A program made the translations under genes and the position numbers. From NCBI GenBank assembly GCA_964475835.1, contig CAYYYL010000013.1:1-64000 (forward strand): a DNA stretch of 64,000 nucleotides. The letters are read 5' to 3'. The notes under the pieces are model-generated. The model worked only from the letters and a program-made list of their open reading frames with translations. It did no database searches and was not told the DNA's origin. Positions within the stretch are counted from its first letter, which is position 1. Every line of letters starts with the position of its first letter. This stretch comes from JABDCI01 sp964475835 (GTDB lineage Bacteria > Verrucomicrobiota > Verrucomicrobiia > JABWAM01). This document shows positions 17,333-27,086 of the stretch, in pieces.

Positions 17333-18226
17333 ATGCTTCCACGGCGTCCCACCCTCCTCCTCCTGCCCACCAGGTACTGCTTCATTCTCGGTGCCGTGAT
17401 GGTCTCCATCTTCTTCGCCGCGCTGCATTACGAAAACAACCTCGCCTACCTCGTTCTGGCGCTCATTGTCAGCATGACGGCTGTTTCGGCAATCCACACT
17501 TATCGCAATCTTCTGGAAATCGATATCGACCCCACCCCCATCGTCCCCGTGTTCGTCGAGGAAGCCGTCATTTTTCCCCTTCAGGTTCATAATCGAAAGG
17601 GAACGGATTGCTACTCCCTGCTATTTGATCTCCCCATGAGCCGGTTGATCGAACGTCCCACCCCCCTCTCAAAGCTTTCAGGGCACAACACTCATCTTTT
17701 GGAACTCAAGCTTGAGGCCCATCAGCGGGGGAAACATTCCCTCTCGGAACTTCACATCTCAAGCTCCTATCCTTTCGGACTCTTCCGAGTCTCGTTCCGC
17801 ATCCCTCTCAAAGTGGACTATCTCGTCTACCCCAAACCCGAGCATCTGCGCCCGTGGAAGGAAAAACGCGAGGAATCCATTTTGGGCGAGCAAACACCGG
17901 ACCCCAGCGGAGACGATTTTTACGGCTGGAAAAACTATCGCCATGGCGACTCCCTTCATCACGTAAACTGGAAGGCTTTCGCTCGGGGGCGCCCTCTGTT
18001 GGTTCAGGACTACGCCGGAAACCACATTCCACTCCTCTCCCTCACTTGGGATGAATTGGAGGGACTGGATGAGGAGACCCGGCTCTCCCAGATGGCCTCA
18101 TGGGTCCTCCAGGCCCATCAACAGGGCATCCCCTACGAGCTCCAGCTCCCCGGCACAAAAATCCCCATAGGACAGGGAACCCCACACTTTCATCAATGCC
18201 TACGCGCCTTAGCTCTCTACTCCTGA
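17333..18226 (+). CDS. DUF58 domain-containing membrane protein
   Basis: 297-residue DUF58 protein. Two hydrophobic helices (about residues 10-55) anchor it; the DUF58 core shows GDDFYGWKNYRHGDSLHHVN and WKAFARGRPLLVQDY. The C-terminal part is the VWA-like region seen in the family. Function is not established; it accompanies MoxR in almost all genomes. It overlaps the start of the transglutaminase gene by 31 bp. Confidence 0.88.
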   Translation: MLPRRPTLLLLPTRYCFILGAVMVSIFFAALHYENNLAYLVLALIVSMTAVSAIHTYRNLLEIDIDPTPIVPVFVEEAVIFPLQVHNRKGTDCYSLLFDLPMSRLIERPTPLSKLSGHNTHLLELKLEAHQRGKHSLSELHISSSYPFGLFRVSFRIPLKVDYLVYPKPEHLRPWKEKREESILGEQTPDPSGDDFYGWKNYRHGDSLHHVNWKAFARGRPLLVQDYAGNHIPLLSLTWDELEGLDEETRLSQMASWVLQAHQQGIPYELQLPGTKIPIGQGTPHFHQCLRALALYS

Positions 18227-20247
18227 AGTGGATCTACACGAAGGGAACCATCCAGCTCACCCCTCCCCAGGTGCGAATGCTGCTGGTCACGGTCACCTTT
18301 GTTCTCCTCCCATTTCTATTCTTTCTCTCGTGGTTCACGATGCCGATGCTACTCATTTTTGTCACGTGGCGCTACTACCTGGAGGTACGTCAGGCCGCAC
18401 TGCCTTCCTTTCTGACGAAACTCGCCCTGCTCTCCCTACTCACAGGATTGATCGCATGGGATCAACAAACCCTCCTGGGTCGTGATGCCGGGACATCCTT
18501 CCTCATGGGGCTTCTCGGAATCAAACTCCTGGAACTTCGTACACCCCGGGATTTCATTGTCATCTGTCTGCTCTGTTTTTTCATGATCGCAGGTGCCCTG
18601 CTTTTCTCCCAATCCCTCATCATGGTGTTCTATCTTGCATGTGCCATCATCCTGATCCACAGCTCCCTGGCCCGGCTGCACAGCACGGCTCCCAATCAAC
18701 CTGAGGTGTTTTCGGCATGGCGGTTCACCACCCGGGTTTTTTACCAATCCCTGCCCCTGGCACTCCTGATCTTTCTTTGTTTCCCGCGAATGCAGGCGAA
18801 CTTCGCCTTCCAACTTCGGCCGAGCATCACCGGTCTCTCGGATTACATGCAACCCGGTGATATTGCACGGCTCGCAAATGATGCAAGAATCGCCTTCCGG
18901 GTCGATTTTCCAAATCATGACAAACCAGCGGGTATCCCCTATTGGCGCGGCTTGATTTTCTGGAACACCGACGGCCGTGAGTGGCACGTGGGAGCAAGAC
19001 CCCGACCTGCCGCCCAGGCCCATATTCCAAATCAACCGGGCATCACTCAGCAGATCACCCTCATGCCCCATGCCCAACGGTGGATGTTCGCCCTGGACTA
19101 TCCGATTGCGGCGCCCGCGCGCACCATTTTTGCTGCGGGAAGCATCCTCGAATCCCGCTCCATCGTTTTCCGGAAAACCCAATACACTGTCAGATCCCAC
19201 CTCTCCGGCAATCCCCAGGACATGTCCCTCGACATCGAAACGAAGACCCTTCAACTCCCCCGACGCCTCAGTCCGCGTATGGTTAGTCTTGTGCGGGAAT
19301 GGCAGGCAAAAGCACCGCAACCGCGAGACATGGTTCAAACAGGGCTCCGCTATTTTCATGACAACGGGTTCCTCTATACCCTGAGCCCCGGACGTTACGA
19401 CGGTCCCGATCCCATGGGGGATTTCCTTTTCGATCGGAAACAGGGTTTTTGCGAGCATTTTGCCAGCTCATTCGCCCTCTTGATGCGTATCGCGGGAATC
19501 CCTTCGCGACTCGTCGCAGGTTACATGGGGGGTGAATACAATCCCTACGGGGGCTTCATGACCGTGCGACAGGCCAACGCCCACGTCTGGGTTGAAGTAT
19601 GGCTTCCAGACGAGGGATGGGTGCGGATCGATCCGACCGCAGCGCTTTCCTCCGATCAAATCGAAACCAGCGTTCAAAACCTCCTTCGAACAAACGGAGC
19701 GGCGCCTGGGAGTGAAACCGCCCTGGATCCGACCGCGGGTGCCAATCCGGCAAGGCGCTTCGTTCACTTCATGCGCCTCTGGCGGGAACTTATCGAAGAC
19801 CGGTGGGATCGCTGGGTCCTGGCTTACGATCTCCAGACGCAGGAAAACATATTAAAATTCCTGGGACTGGAATCTCGTGGTTGGTTGTGGGTGGGAACCA
19901 TGCTCCTCCTGGCCACTTTCACAACTCTCTGGACCGTGACCCACTTCCTTAAACGTCGATCCCGTTCTCAAAACCCGCTGGAGCACATGTACCGCACCTT
20001 TTGCAACCGCCTGGCCGCGGCGGGGGTATCACGACACTCCTGGGAGGGTCCCCTGGCTTTTGGTCAGCGGGCCGCCAAACACCTCCCGTCCCAGGCCAAC
20101 CCCATCCAGACCCTGGCATCCCTCTACGCAGACCTCCGATACGGCCCCGTCTCCACCTCCACCCAATTGGGCGAATTTCAGGAACGCCTCCGGGATTTTC
20201 ATCCGGGCCGGGGGCGAAAAGAAACGATGACCACAAATGAAACCTGA
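18196..20247 (+). CDS. TgpA-like transglutaminase membrane protein
   Basis: 683-residue protein with about six membrane helices in the first 200 residues, a periplasmic DUF3488-like region, a transglutaminase core, then a further helix (about 560) and a cytoplasmic tail. The papain-like triad is Cys419 (GFCEHFASSFALL), His463 (NAHVWVEVW) and Asp479 (RIDPTAA). TgpA-type proteins have periplasmic transglutaminase activity; the substrate here is unknown. The start at 18196 lies inside the DUF58 gene, implying coupling. It overlaps the following methyltransferase gene by 11 bp. Confidence 0.9.
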   Translation: MPTRLSSLLLKWIYTKGTIQLTPPQVRMLLVTVTFVLLPFLFFLSWFTMPMLLIFVTWRYYLEVRQAALPSFLTKLALLSLLTGLIAWDQQTLLGRDAGTSFLMGLLGIKLLELRTPRDFIVICLLCFFMIAGALLFSQSLIMVFYLACAIILIHSSLARLHSTAPNQPEVFSAWRFTTRVFYQSLPLALLIFLCFPRMQANFAFQLRPSITGLSDYMQPGDIARLANDARIAFRVDFPNHDKPAGIPYWRGLIFWNTDGREWHVGARPRPAAQAHIPNQPGITQQITLMPHAQRWMFALDYPIAAPARTIFAAGSILESRSIVFRKTQYTVRSHLSGNPQDMSLDIETKTLQLPRRLSPRMVSLVREWQAKAPQPRDMVQTGLRYFHDNGFLYTLSPGRYDGPDPMGDFLFDRKQGFCEHFASSFALLMRIAGIPSRLVAGYMGGEYNPYGGFMTVRQANAHVWVEVWLPDEGWVRIDPTAALSSDQIETSVQNLLRTNGAAPGSETALDPTAGANPARRFVHFMRLWRELIEDRWDRWVLAYDLQTQENILKFLGLESRGWLWVGTMLLLATFTTLWTVTHFLKRRSRSQNPLEHMYRTFCNRLAAAGVSRHSWEGPLAFGQRAAKHLPSQANPIQTLASLYADLRYGPVSTSTQLGEFQERLRDFHPGRGRKETMTTNET

Positions 20248-20893
20248 CCCCAAATACATCGTCTTCAATCCGGAATTGTACCACTACATGGTCCGCCAGC
20301 GAAGCCATACCAACGATCCCGTTCTCGCCTCCCTTCGGAAGGAAACGGCAGCCCTGGGTGACGCCAGCCGCATGCTCATCGGAGAGGAACAGGGGAGTCT
20401 CCTCACACTCCTCGTCCGTTCGTTGAAAGTGAAATCCGCCATCGAAATCGGAACCTTCACCGGATACAGCGCCATCTGCATTGCCCGGGGGCTCCCTTCC
20501 AAGGGACACCTTCTCTGTTGCGACTTGAGCAAATCCTGGACAGCCATTGCCCGGAAATACTGGAAGCGGGCAGGCATGGCCTCCCGCATCCGTTTGAAAC
20601 TGGCCCCAGCCGAGGATACCCTTCGAAAACTTGGACGTCGTCGATTTGAATTCGCATTTATCGACGCCGACAAGGGGAACTATGACCTCTATTTCGAACT
20701 CCTCCTCCCTCACATGCGTCGCAACGCGCTCATCCTCTTTGACAACACTCTCTGGGGAGGAAACATTATTAAGCCTGAACATCCCGACGCCCGTGCCTTG
20801 CACGCCCTCAACCGGAAGCTCTCCCACGATCCACGGGTGGAGTCTGTCCTTCTGCCGATTTGTGACGGCATTTTGATCTGCCGGAAGAAATGA
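20237..20893 (+). CDS. SAM-dependent O-methyltransferase (COMT-like)
   Basis: 218-residue class I methyltransferase of the catechol/caffeoyl-CoA O-methyltransferase family. The SAM motif is AIEIGTFTGYSAICIARG near residue 70, and the metal-binding Asp lies in FAFIDADKGNYDLYF near 142, followed by LILFDNTLWGG. It overlaps the transglutaminase gene by 11 bp. The natural substrate is unknown. Confidence 0.9.
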   Translation: MKPDPKYIVFNPELYHYMVRQRSHTNDPVLASLRKETAALGDASRMLIGEEQGSLLTLLVRSLKVKSAIEIGTFTGYSAICIARGLPSKGHLLCCDLSKSWTAIARKYWKRAGMASRIRLKLAPAEDTLRKLGRRRFEFAFIDADKGNYDLYFELLLPHMRRNALILFDNTLWGGNIIKPEHPDARALHALNRKLSHDPRVESVLLPICDGILICRKK

Positions 20894-20903
20894 AAATAAC
20901 AAA

Positions 20904-20923
20904 GGCGACGACAGAGTGTCGCC
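20904..20923. repeat. palindromic repeat copy B
   Basis: GGCGAC (20904-20909), 8-base spacer, GTCGCC (20918-20923), followed by CTC. It has the same arms as copies at 6833, 35297, 35330, 56861 and 56925. It lies between the O-methyltransferase stop and the Ste24 start, with no T-run. Confidence 0.65.
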
Positions 20924-20943
20924 CTCTCGCTCACAGGTAAACC

Positions 20944-22206
20944 ATGGAAGCCACATCCCTGTTTCTTTTCATTTTTCTCTTCCTCTTTGCCTTTCACTTC
21001 ATCCTCGAACGTGGCCTTGCCATCCTCCACATCCGACACATCCTCGCCCATCGACATACCCTTCCCGACTTTCTAAAATCCGCAATTTCGCCGGAACAAT
21101 ACGAAAAAAGCATCCGGTACGCCGAAGCGCGCCACCGCTTCGGACAGAAGCAGGCATTCCTCGATACCGCCCTCGTTCTCATCTGCCTGTTTTCCGGACT
21201 GATCCCATGGTGGAGTGGATATGTCCATCCCTTTGGATTTGGAAATGTCGGCACCGGAATTCTGTTTCTCGGAGGGTTCGCATTTGCAAACTCCCTGCTT
21301 TCCATTCCCTTCGAGTGGTACGAAATTTTCCACATCGAAGCGGCCTTTGGTTTCAATCAAACAACCCCACGAACCTTTTGGATCGATAAACTTAAGGGGT
21401 GGCTCCTTGGCCTGATCCTGGGCATTCCGCTACTTACAGGATTACTCTGGCTGATGGAACGCCTGGGTCCCACGTGGTGGATCTGGGGCGCCAGTCTGGT
21501 CATCGGATTTCAGTTCATCCTTCTCGTGATCTATCCCATTCTGATCGCACCTCTTTTCAATAAATTTACCCCTCTTGAAGATGGTGAAATGAAGCACCAG
21601 CTCATGGCTTTGGCGGACAAGTGTCAATTTCATACCAAGGATATCTTTGTCATGGACGGTTCACGACGCTCCACCCATTCCAATGCCTATTTCACAGGTC
21701 TCGGAAAAGGCCGGCGAATCGTTCTTTACGATACCCTGCTTCAACAACTGTCCGTGCCCGAATTAAAAGCCGTCCTCGCCCATGAAATCGGGCACTATAA
21801 GAAGGGGCATATCCTCAAGATGATCCTCCTCTCCTCGGGATTGACCTTTCTCGGATTTTTCCTTCTTAGTCGCGCCATGAACTGGCCGCCCCTCTTCCAG
21901 GCTTTCGAACTTTCTCATTTGACCACGGCCATGCAGCTGCTTCTCCTGGGACTGATTGCCCCGGTATTCACCTTCTGGGTATCCCCTCTGATCCATCGTT
22001 TGTCCCGAAACCATGAATACGAAGCTGACGCATTCGCCGCGATAACCACCCAGGATGCGCAGAGCATGAAAGGGGCGTTGATCAAACTTTTTGAAAAGAA
22101 TCTTTCACCCCTCTTTCCGCATCCCGCTTACAGCGCATACCACCATTCGCATCCCACTTTATTGGAACGGCTTTCCCGCTTGTCGGATTCGCGAGCGCGA
22201 CCTTGA
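20944..22206 (+). CDS. Ste24/CAAX-type M48 zinc metalloprotease
   Basis: 420-residue integral-membrane M48A protease. The zinc motif HEIGH is at residues 280-284 and the third ligand Glu360 lies in HEYEADAFAA. Six or seven hydrophobic segments and the DGSRRSTHSNAYFTGLGKGR block are characteristic of the Ste24p/CAAX prenyl protease 1 branch. In bacteria prenylated substrates are not expected, so the role is probably membrane protein quality control. Confidence 0.93.
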   Translation: MEATSLFLFIFLFLFAFHFILERGLAILHIRHILAHRHTLPDFLKSAISPEQYEKSIRYAEARHRFGQKQAFLDTALVLICLFSGLIPWWSGYVHPFGFGNVGTGILFLGGFAFANSLLSIPFEWYEIFHIEAAFGFNQTTPRTFWIDKLKGWLLGLILGIPLLTGLLWLMERLGPTWWIWGASLVIGFQFILLVIYPILIAPLFNKFTPLEDGEMKHQLMALADKCQFHTKDIFVMDGSRRSTHSNAYFTGLGKGRRIVLYDTLLQQLSVPELKAVLAHEIGHYKKGHILKMILLSSGLTFLGFFLLSRAMNWPPLFQAFELSHLTTAMQLLLLGLIAPVFTFWVSPLIHRLSRNHEYEADAFAAITTQDAQSMKGALIKLFEKNLSPLFPHPAYSAYHHSHPTLLERLSRLSDSRARP

Positions 22207-22322
22207 TTCCTTGGATCCTCCCTCACCGTCGGGGATCGAATTTTACGAGGAAAAAGGGTGGAGATTGGTTTTCTTCAATGTCTTGATGTCAAAAATTCCT
22301 ATTGGCATTTTCACAATCTCTT

Positions 22323-22342
22323 ATTTCTCATTTATGAGAAAT
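22323..22342. other. perfect hairpin upstream of the autotransporter gene
   Basis: ATTTCTCA (22323-22330), loop TTTA, TGAGAAAT (22335-22342). A second, weaker stem AAGCGC (22365-22370) and GCGCTT (22384-22389) lies nearer the start. Both fall in the 207-bp leader of the autotransporter gene and could be an operator or a leader structure; no function can be assigned. Confidence 0.4.
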
Positions 22343-22413
22343 CCTGCCCTGCCGATAAATCCAAAAGCGCCCTCATGCAGACAGCGCTTCCGCCACCCTA
22401 ACCTGGAAAATCG

Positions 22414-25377
22414 ATGAAAACCCAAGGATTTGGTCCGAAATTAGTTCTTATTTTAACCACAGCCCTTTGCATCGCCTCCTTGCAAGCAGCCCCTGTCACC
22501 TGGGATGGAAGCACGGACGGAAACTGGAATACCGGTGGAAACTGGGGCGGAACGCCTCCAGCAAACGGAGATGACATCACCTTTGACGCCACGAGCGTCG
22601 GTGTCGTCGCGACCACCAACGACATCGTCGGCCTGAGTCTCACCAAGATCACGCTCTCAAATCCTCCCGCCACCGTTTCTGTGAGTGGAAACGCCTTTAC
22701 CCTGACAGGAGCCGGTGGCGTGGGCATCGATTTAAACACCGCCGGGAACTTGACTGTCTCCCCGACCATCACTCTCGGTGGTGCACTCAGCTTCACCGTG
22801 GCCGCGGGGCAAACCCTCACCGTGGGTGGCATCACCCAGGCCGGCAATTTGCTGACCTTGAATGGAGCGGGTGACCATAATCTGACAGGCCTCATCACCG
22901 GAGCCGGTGGCATCACCGCGGCGGCGGGCACCACCACCATCAGTGGAAACAATAACAACAATTTCAGCGGTGCGGTCAATGTCAGTAATGGCGCCACGCT
23001 CGTGATTTCCGATGCCAATGCCCTGGGGGGCACGGCAGCAGGAACCACAGTTGCTAGTGGAGGGACACTCACCCTCCAAGGTGGCATCACCACAGCTGCC
23101 GAAGCGCTCACCATCTCGGGAACGGGCGTGGGAGGAAACGGCGCATTGCGAAATCTAAGCGGCGCAAACACGTATGCCGGGGCGATCACCCTGGCGGCCG
23201 CTTCCACCATCACCTCCACCGCAGGGACGCTGTCTTTGACCAACACCATCGATAATGGTGGTTTTACAGCAACCTTTGCGGGTGCTGGAAACACCACCGC
23301 CAGCGGAGTGATCTCCGGAACGGGCGGTCTGACAAAATCCGGGGCGGGCACCCTCATCTTGAGTGGCGCGAACACCTACACGGGTGACACCACCCTCAAT
23401 GGAGGTACGACCGTTATCAATGCCGCCAACGGCATCGGAGTTCAGTCCGTCCTGAGCGCCACGGCCATCAACGTGACCGACAATTCCACCCTCCAACTCG
23501 GGGGCTCCTTCACCCTGGGCAGTAACGCCGGCGTGACGATTGCCAACACCAAAACACTCACCCTTGATTCGAACGGAAACAATCTCACCATCAGCGGCAT
23601 CATTGCCGGAGCGGGCGGTCTGACGAAAGCCGGAACGGGCACGCTGACGCTGAATGGAATCGACACATTCTCCGGCACCACCACCATTAACGCCGGCACC
23701 GTCGTCTTCGGCGCCAATCATACCGGTGGCGGCGCGATCACTCTCGGAGCTTCGGGAACCATGTATGCAGGGTCGAGAACCCTGACCACCTCCGCCCTCA
23801 CCGTGAACGGTAATTTCACTCCCGGAAGCGCCTCCACTCCGGGCAATGCCACCATCAGTGGTAATCTTTCCGGATCGGGAACATTCAACGCCCGTTTTCA
23901 ATCAGACACGGTTTTCGACAAGTTGACGATTTCAGGCGCGGGGGCAACAGCCAATGTGGGATCGATGACCCTCACCCCCGTGTTCTCATACTCCCCAAAT
24001 CTCGGCACCCAATACACCATCGTTGATTTGACGGGTGGCGGAGGGGCCGCTGTCAGTGGCACCTTTACGCTCAATACCGCCAGTCTTAATCCCACCCTGC
24101 AAATCTCCCTCACTTACAATGCCGCAAGCATCGTTCTTGTCATCCAAAACAACCTCGCCAACCCTGCGCTCAATCTGACACCCACCCAGCAAGGCGTCGC
24201 CACCTCCCTCGCCACAGGAGCGCCTTCGAGTGATTTGACCATCGTTCAGGCGGCGATCGGCACCCTCACGACATCCGATGCGGTTAAAGCTGCGTATGAT
24301 GAGATCACACCGGCTAAACTCAATGATCTCGCCGAAATGACTCTTTCCGCCGTTCAGGAGCAGAACAGCAATCTTGATTCCCGCATGAACGCCCTCCGCG
24401 CCGGCGGCGCCGACTCCTTCAGCTTCACGGATGATCGCTCCGCTTCCTGGAGTTTTGATGGAACGCTTCTGGCAGACAACAACCAGGGTTTGAGTTCCCT
24501 TCGGCATGCCAAAGTGGTTCCGAAAAGTGAGGAGTCCCCCTGGGGGATATTTGCCCTTGGCAGCGGCATCTTTGGGGAACAGGACAGCACCCCGGGCCGC
24601 ACCGGATACGAATTCACCTCCGCAGGAGCTACGGTCGGGGCAGATTACCAGTTCAATTCCCAAATCGCAGCCGGATTCGCCCTGGGCTACAACCGGACGG
24701 ACACCACCCTCGATCGTGCTGGCGGCACCGCCAAGGTGGACACAATCACGGCAGGTCCCTACGCCAACTTTCACGCAGGTGACGATCAAACGGACTTTTA
24801 CATCAATGGAGCCCTTACGTACGGCCACAGCCTCTTCGACACGAAACGGCACATCGTATTCGCCTCCATCGACCGCACGGCCGAAGGAGATCCTTCAGGT
24901 AACATGGCCAGCGCGCTTTTCTCCACAGGATACGACATCAAGCAAAGTCATTTCATCTTCGGACCCACGGCCTCGATCCAATACACCCGTCAATGGATTG
25001 ACTCCTATGCGGAGAAAAATGCAGGCGCATTGAATCTGACCATCGACGATCAAACCGTGGAGAGCATCGAAAGCCAGGTCGGCGGCAGGGTCGCCTACGA
25101 ATGGGAAATCCGCAAGGTGACCGTAGTCCCCTCGCTTTTCGCCAGTTACCAGCACGAATTCTCGGACGACGCACGAAATATCACGGCCAAGCTTGGCGGA
25201 GGAAGCTCCTTCCAGACCACAACCTCGTCTCCTCACCGGGACTTTGCCAATGTGGGCTGCGGAGTAAACGTCAAACTCTCCGAAGCCATCTCGTTTGCCA
25301 TGGGATGCAGCACCCTCCTCGGGGACCGTCACTACAACGAACTCTCCGTGAGCGGCTCTCTCCGCTATCGGTTCTAG
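22414..25377 (+). CDS. autotransporter with PATR passenger repeats and outer-membrane beta-barrel
   Basis: 987-residue type V secreted protein. A signal peptide (about 1-27, ending LQAAP) is followed by WDGSTDGNWNTGGNWGG, typical of passenger-associated-transport-repeat proteins. The passenger (about 30-570) is a Gly/Thr/Asn-rich beta-helix with recurring GGLTKSGAGTLILSGANTYT-type units at least three times. An alpha-helical linker (about 590-670) leads to an autotransporter barrel (about 700-987) that ends in Phe (LRYRF), as expected for BAM-dependent insertion. The passenger function is unknown, possibly adhesion. Confidence 0.92.
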   Translation: MKTQGFGPKLVLILTTALCIASLQAAPVTWDGSTDGNWNTGGNWGGTPPANGDDITFDATSVGVVATTNDIVGLSLTKITLSNPPATVSVSGNAFTLTGAGGVGIDLNTAGNLTVSPTITLGGALSFTVAAGQTLTVGGITQAGNLLTLNGAGDHNLTGLITGAGGITAAAGTTTISGNNNNNFSGAVNVSNGATLVISDANALGGTAAGTTVASGGTLTLQGGITTAAEALTISGTGVGGNGALRNLSGANTYAGAITLAAASTITSTAGTLSLTNTIDNGGFTATFAGAGNTTASGVISGTGGLTKSGAGTLILSGANTYTGDTTLNGGTTVINAANGIGVQSVLSATAINVTDNSTLQLGGSFTLGSNAGVTIANTKTLTLDSNGNNLTISGIIAGAGGLTKAGTGTLTLNGIDTFSGTTTINAGTVVFGANHTGGGAITLGASGTMYAGSRTLTTSALTVNGNFTPGSASTPGNATISGNLSGSGTFNARFQSDTVFDKLTISGAGATANVGSMTLTPVFSYSPNLGTQYTIVDLTGGGGAAVSGTFTLNTASLNPTLQISLTYNAASIVLVIQNNLANPALNLTPTQQGVATSLATGAPSSDLTIVQAAIGTLTTSDAVKAAYDEITPAKLNDLAEMTLSAVQEQNSNLDSRMNALRAGGADSFSFTDDRSASWSFDGTLLADNNQGLSSLRHAKVVPKSEESPWGIFALGSGIFGEQDSTPGRTGYEFTSAGATVGADYQFNSQIAAGFALGYNRTDTTLDRAGGTAKVDTITAGPYANFHAGDDQTDFYINGALTYGHSLFDTKRHIVFASIDRTAEGDPSGNMASALFSTGYDIKQSHFIFGPTASIQYTRQWIDSYAEKNAGALNLTIDDQTVESIESQVGGRVAYEWEIRKVTVVPSLFASYQHEFSDDARNITAKLGGGSSFQTTTSSPHRDFANVGCGVNVKLSEAISFAMGCSTLLGDRHYNELSVSGSLRYRF

Positions 25378-25460
25378 CAAACTGCCAGAATTCACCTTTC
25401 CCAGAGTGGGAAGGTCTTCGATCCAGACCCCAAGGTCGGGTTCCGGTTAACCCCAACCTG

Positions 25461-27023
25461 CTAATCCAGCGATTGGGAAATCTTCTCCAGAACCTCCTCG
25501 AGTTTCTCGAGGACGATCTTTAGCTGGTCGTAGGAAATATTGAGCGCCGGCTCGATGCGTATCGTCTTGGAACTGATGAGCGTCCCCGCCACCAGCACGC
25601 CACGTTTGAACAAGCCGGCCGCGGCCTTGTACCCCACTTCATCCGAAACAAAATCGATGCCGATCAAAAGCCCAAGTCCATGCACATCCGTCAAAACATT
25701 CGGATATTTGTCCTTGAGCCTGGTGAGCTGCTTGAGCATGAACGCCCCTTTTTCAGCGGCCTGTTCAGGGAGTTTTTCCTCCAGCATGACATGAATCCCA
25801 GCAATGCCGGCAGCACACGCGAGAGGATTTCCACCGAACGTGGAACTGTGGATGAACGGGTTTTCCTCCAACACCTTCCAGATCTCGGAGTTCCCCATGA
25901 AGGCGGAAAGAGGCATCACACCGCCACCGATACTCTTGCCCAGGCAGAGGATGTCGGGCACAACCCCCCAATGCTCGCAGGCGAAGACACGTCCCGTACG
26001 GCCAAATCCCGTCTGGACTTCGTCCAGAATCAGAAGCGTTCCATAAGCATCACAAAGCCGGCGGGCCGTTGGCAGGAAATCATCGGGCGGAACGATCGCA
26101 CCTGCCTCGCCCTGCACGGGCTCAAGAATAAGGGCAGCTACCTCATCCCCCACTGCCGCGAGTTTTTTAAATTCATCCTCCAGGGCATGCGAATCCCCAA
26201 AGGGAACAAAATGAATCTGGGGAAGGAGCGGTTCGAAAGGCCGGCGATAGGTGTTTTTCCCCATCACCGAAAGCGACCCCATGCTCTTGCCATGAAAACC
26301 CCGCAGCGCAGAAATGAATCCCACGCGTTTGGTGTAGAGGCGCGCCAGTTTGAGGGCGCCCTCCACCGCGTCGGTACCGTTGTTGATGAAAAAACATTCC
26401 TGCAAATCCCCCGGAGCCAGTTCCCCGAGAAGTTCAGCCAGCGCGCCCCGCAGCGGATCGAGTAATTCCTGTGAAGACAGGGGCATGCGCATCACCTGGG
26501 CCCGGACCGCCTCCACGATCTTCGGATGGCACATTCCCATGTTGTAAATACCGTAACCACCCAGGCAGTCCACAAATTCACGTCCCAGCAAATCCCGCAT
26601 GATGGAACCCCGCCCCTCCCACTCCAGTGCGGCAAAATCCTTCGCCTCCGCCACACTTTTGCGATAGGTCAAAAATCCGCGATTGTAAAAATTGTCGAAG
26701 TTTTCAAGGGTCCGGCGAATGATCTCCTTCTTCACCGACATGGTCAGCTTTTTGCGCCCGGTAATGATATCGAGATACTCCTGGGACCGCTGAAGAATGT
26801 CCTCCCGGGAATATTGCGAACAGACCACCATCTTCTTCTTCCGTCCCTTGGAATCGTAAATGACCTTTGTCTTCAAGTCACACGCCTGGCTCACCGCATC
26901 ACGCATCGTATTTACCTGACTCGCTTCATCCAAAGACTTGGAATCAAGCTTCTTGCGACGAGACACACCTTGGGCTCGGACTTGTTTCCTCAGAGGCCGC
27001 CGACGCGACTTCGAACCCTTCAT
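25461..27023 (-). CDS. patA: class III aminotransferase, putrescine aminotransferase-like
   Basis: 520-residue PLP-dependent aminotransferase closely resembling E. coli YgjG/PatA: the FLTYRKSV, EFVDCLGGYGIYNMG, SSQELLDPLRGALAELL, LILDEVQTGFGRTGR, CLGKSIGGGVMP (PLP Lys) and FGGNPLACAA blocks all match. The expected reaction is putrescine plus 2-oxoglutarate to 4-aminobutanal plus glutamate. The N-terminus is extended by about 50 residues, very rich in Lys/Arg (SRRRPLRKQ); a later start at 26906 (MRDAVSQACDL) is possible. Confidence 0.85.
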   Translation of the reverse strand: MKGSKSRRRPLRKQVRAQGVSRRKKLDSKSLDEASQVNTMRDAVSQACDLKTKVIYDSKGRKKKMVVCSQYSREDILQRSQEYLDIITGRKKLTMSVKKEIIRRTLENFDNFYNRGFLTYRKSVAEAKDFAALEWEGRGSIMRDLLGREFVDCLGGYGIYNMGMCHPKIVEAVRAQVMRMPLSSQELLDPLRGALAELLGELAPGDLQECFFINNGTDAVEGALKLARLYTKRVGFISALRGFHGKSMGSLSVMGKNTYRRPFEPLLPQIHFVPFGDSHALEDEFKKLAAVGDEVAALILEPVQGEAGAIVPPDDFLPTARRLCDAYGTLLILDEVQTGFGRTGRVFACEHWGVVPDILCLGKSIGGGVMPLSAFMGNSEIWKVLEENPFIHSSTFGGNPLACAAGIAGIHVMLEEKLPEQAAEKGAFMLKQLTRLKDKYPNVLTDVHGLGLLIGIDFVSDEVGYKAAAGLFKRGVLVAGTLISSKTIRIEPALNISYDQLKIVLEKLEEVLEKISQSLD

Positions 27024-27068
27024 ACTATCTATATCGTCTGAACTGACCAGAAACGCAAGGCTTGTTGT

Positions 27069-27083
27069 GAGACAAAATGTCTC
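27069..27083. promoter_or_regulatory. palindrome upstream of patA, possible operator
   Basis: GAGAC (27069-27073), spacer AAAAT, GTCTC (27079-27083), about 46 bp upstream of the patA start and directly beyond the TPR gene stop. The size suits a dimeric regulator site; no partner is identified. Confidence 0.3.
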
Positions 27084-27086
27084 TAT

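Noticed and set aside
22398..23375. 325-codon Pro/Val/Ala-rich frame opposite the autotransporter
   Set aside because: Its repetitive residues are the antisense reading of the PATR repeats.
22900..23800. Repeated DNA segments inside the autotransporter considered as a CRISPR or tandem array
   Set aside because: The units are imperfect, in frame and encode PATR beta-helix repeats.
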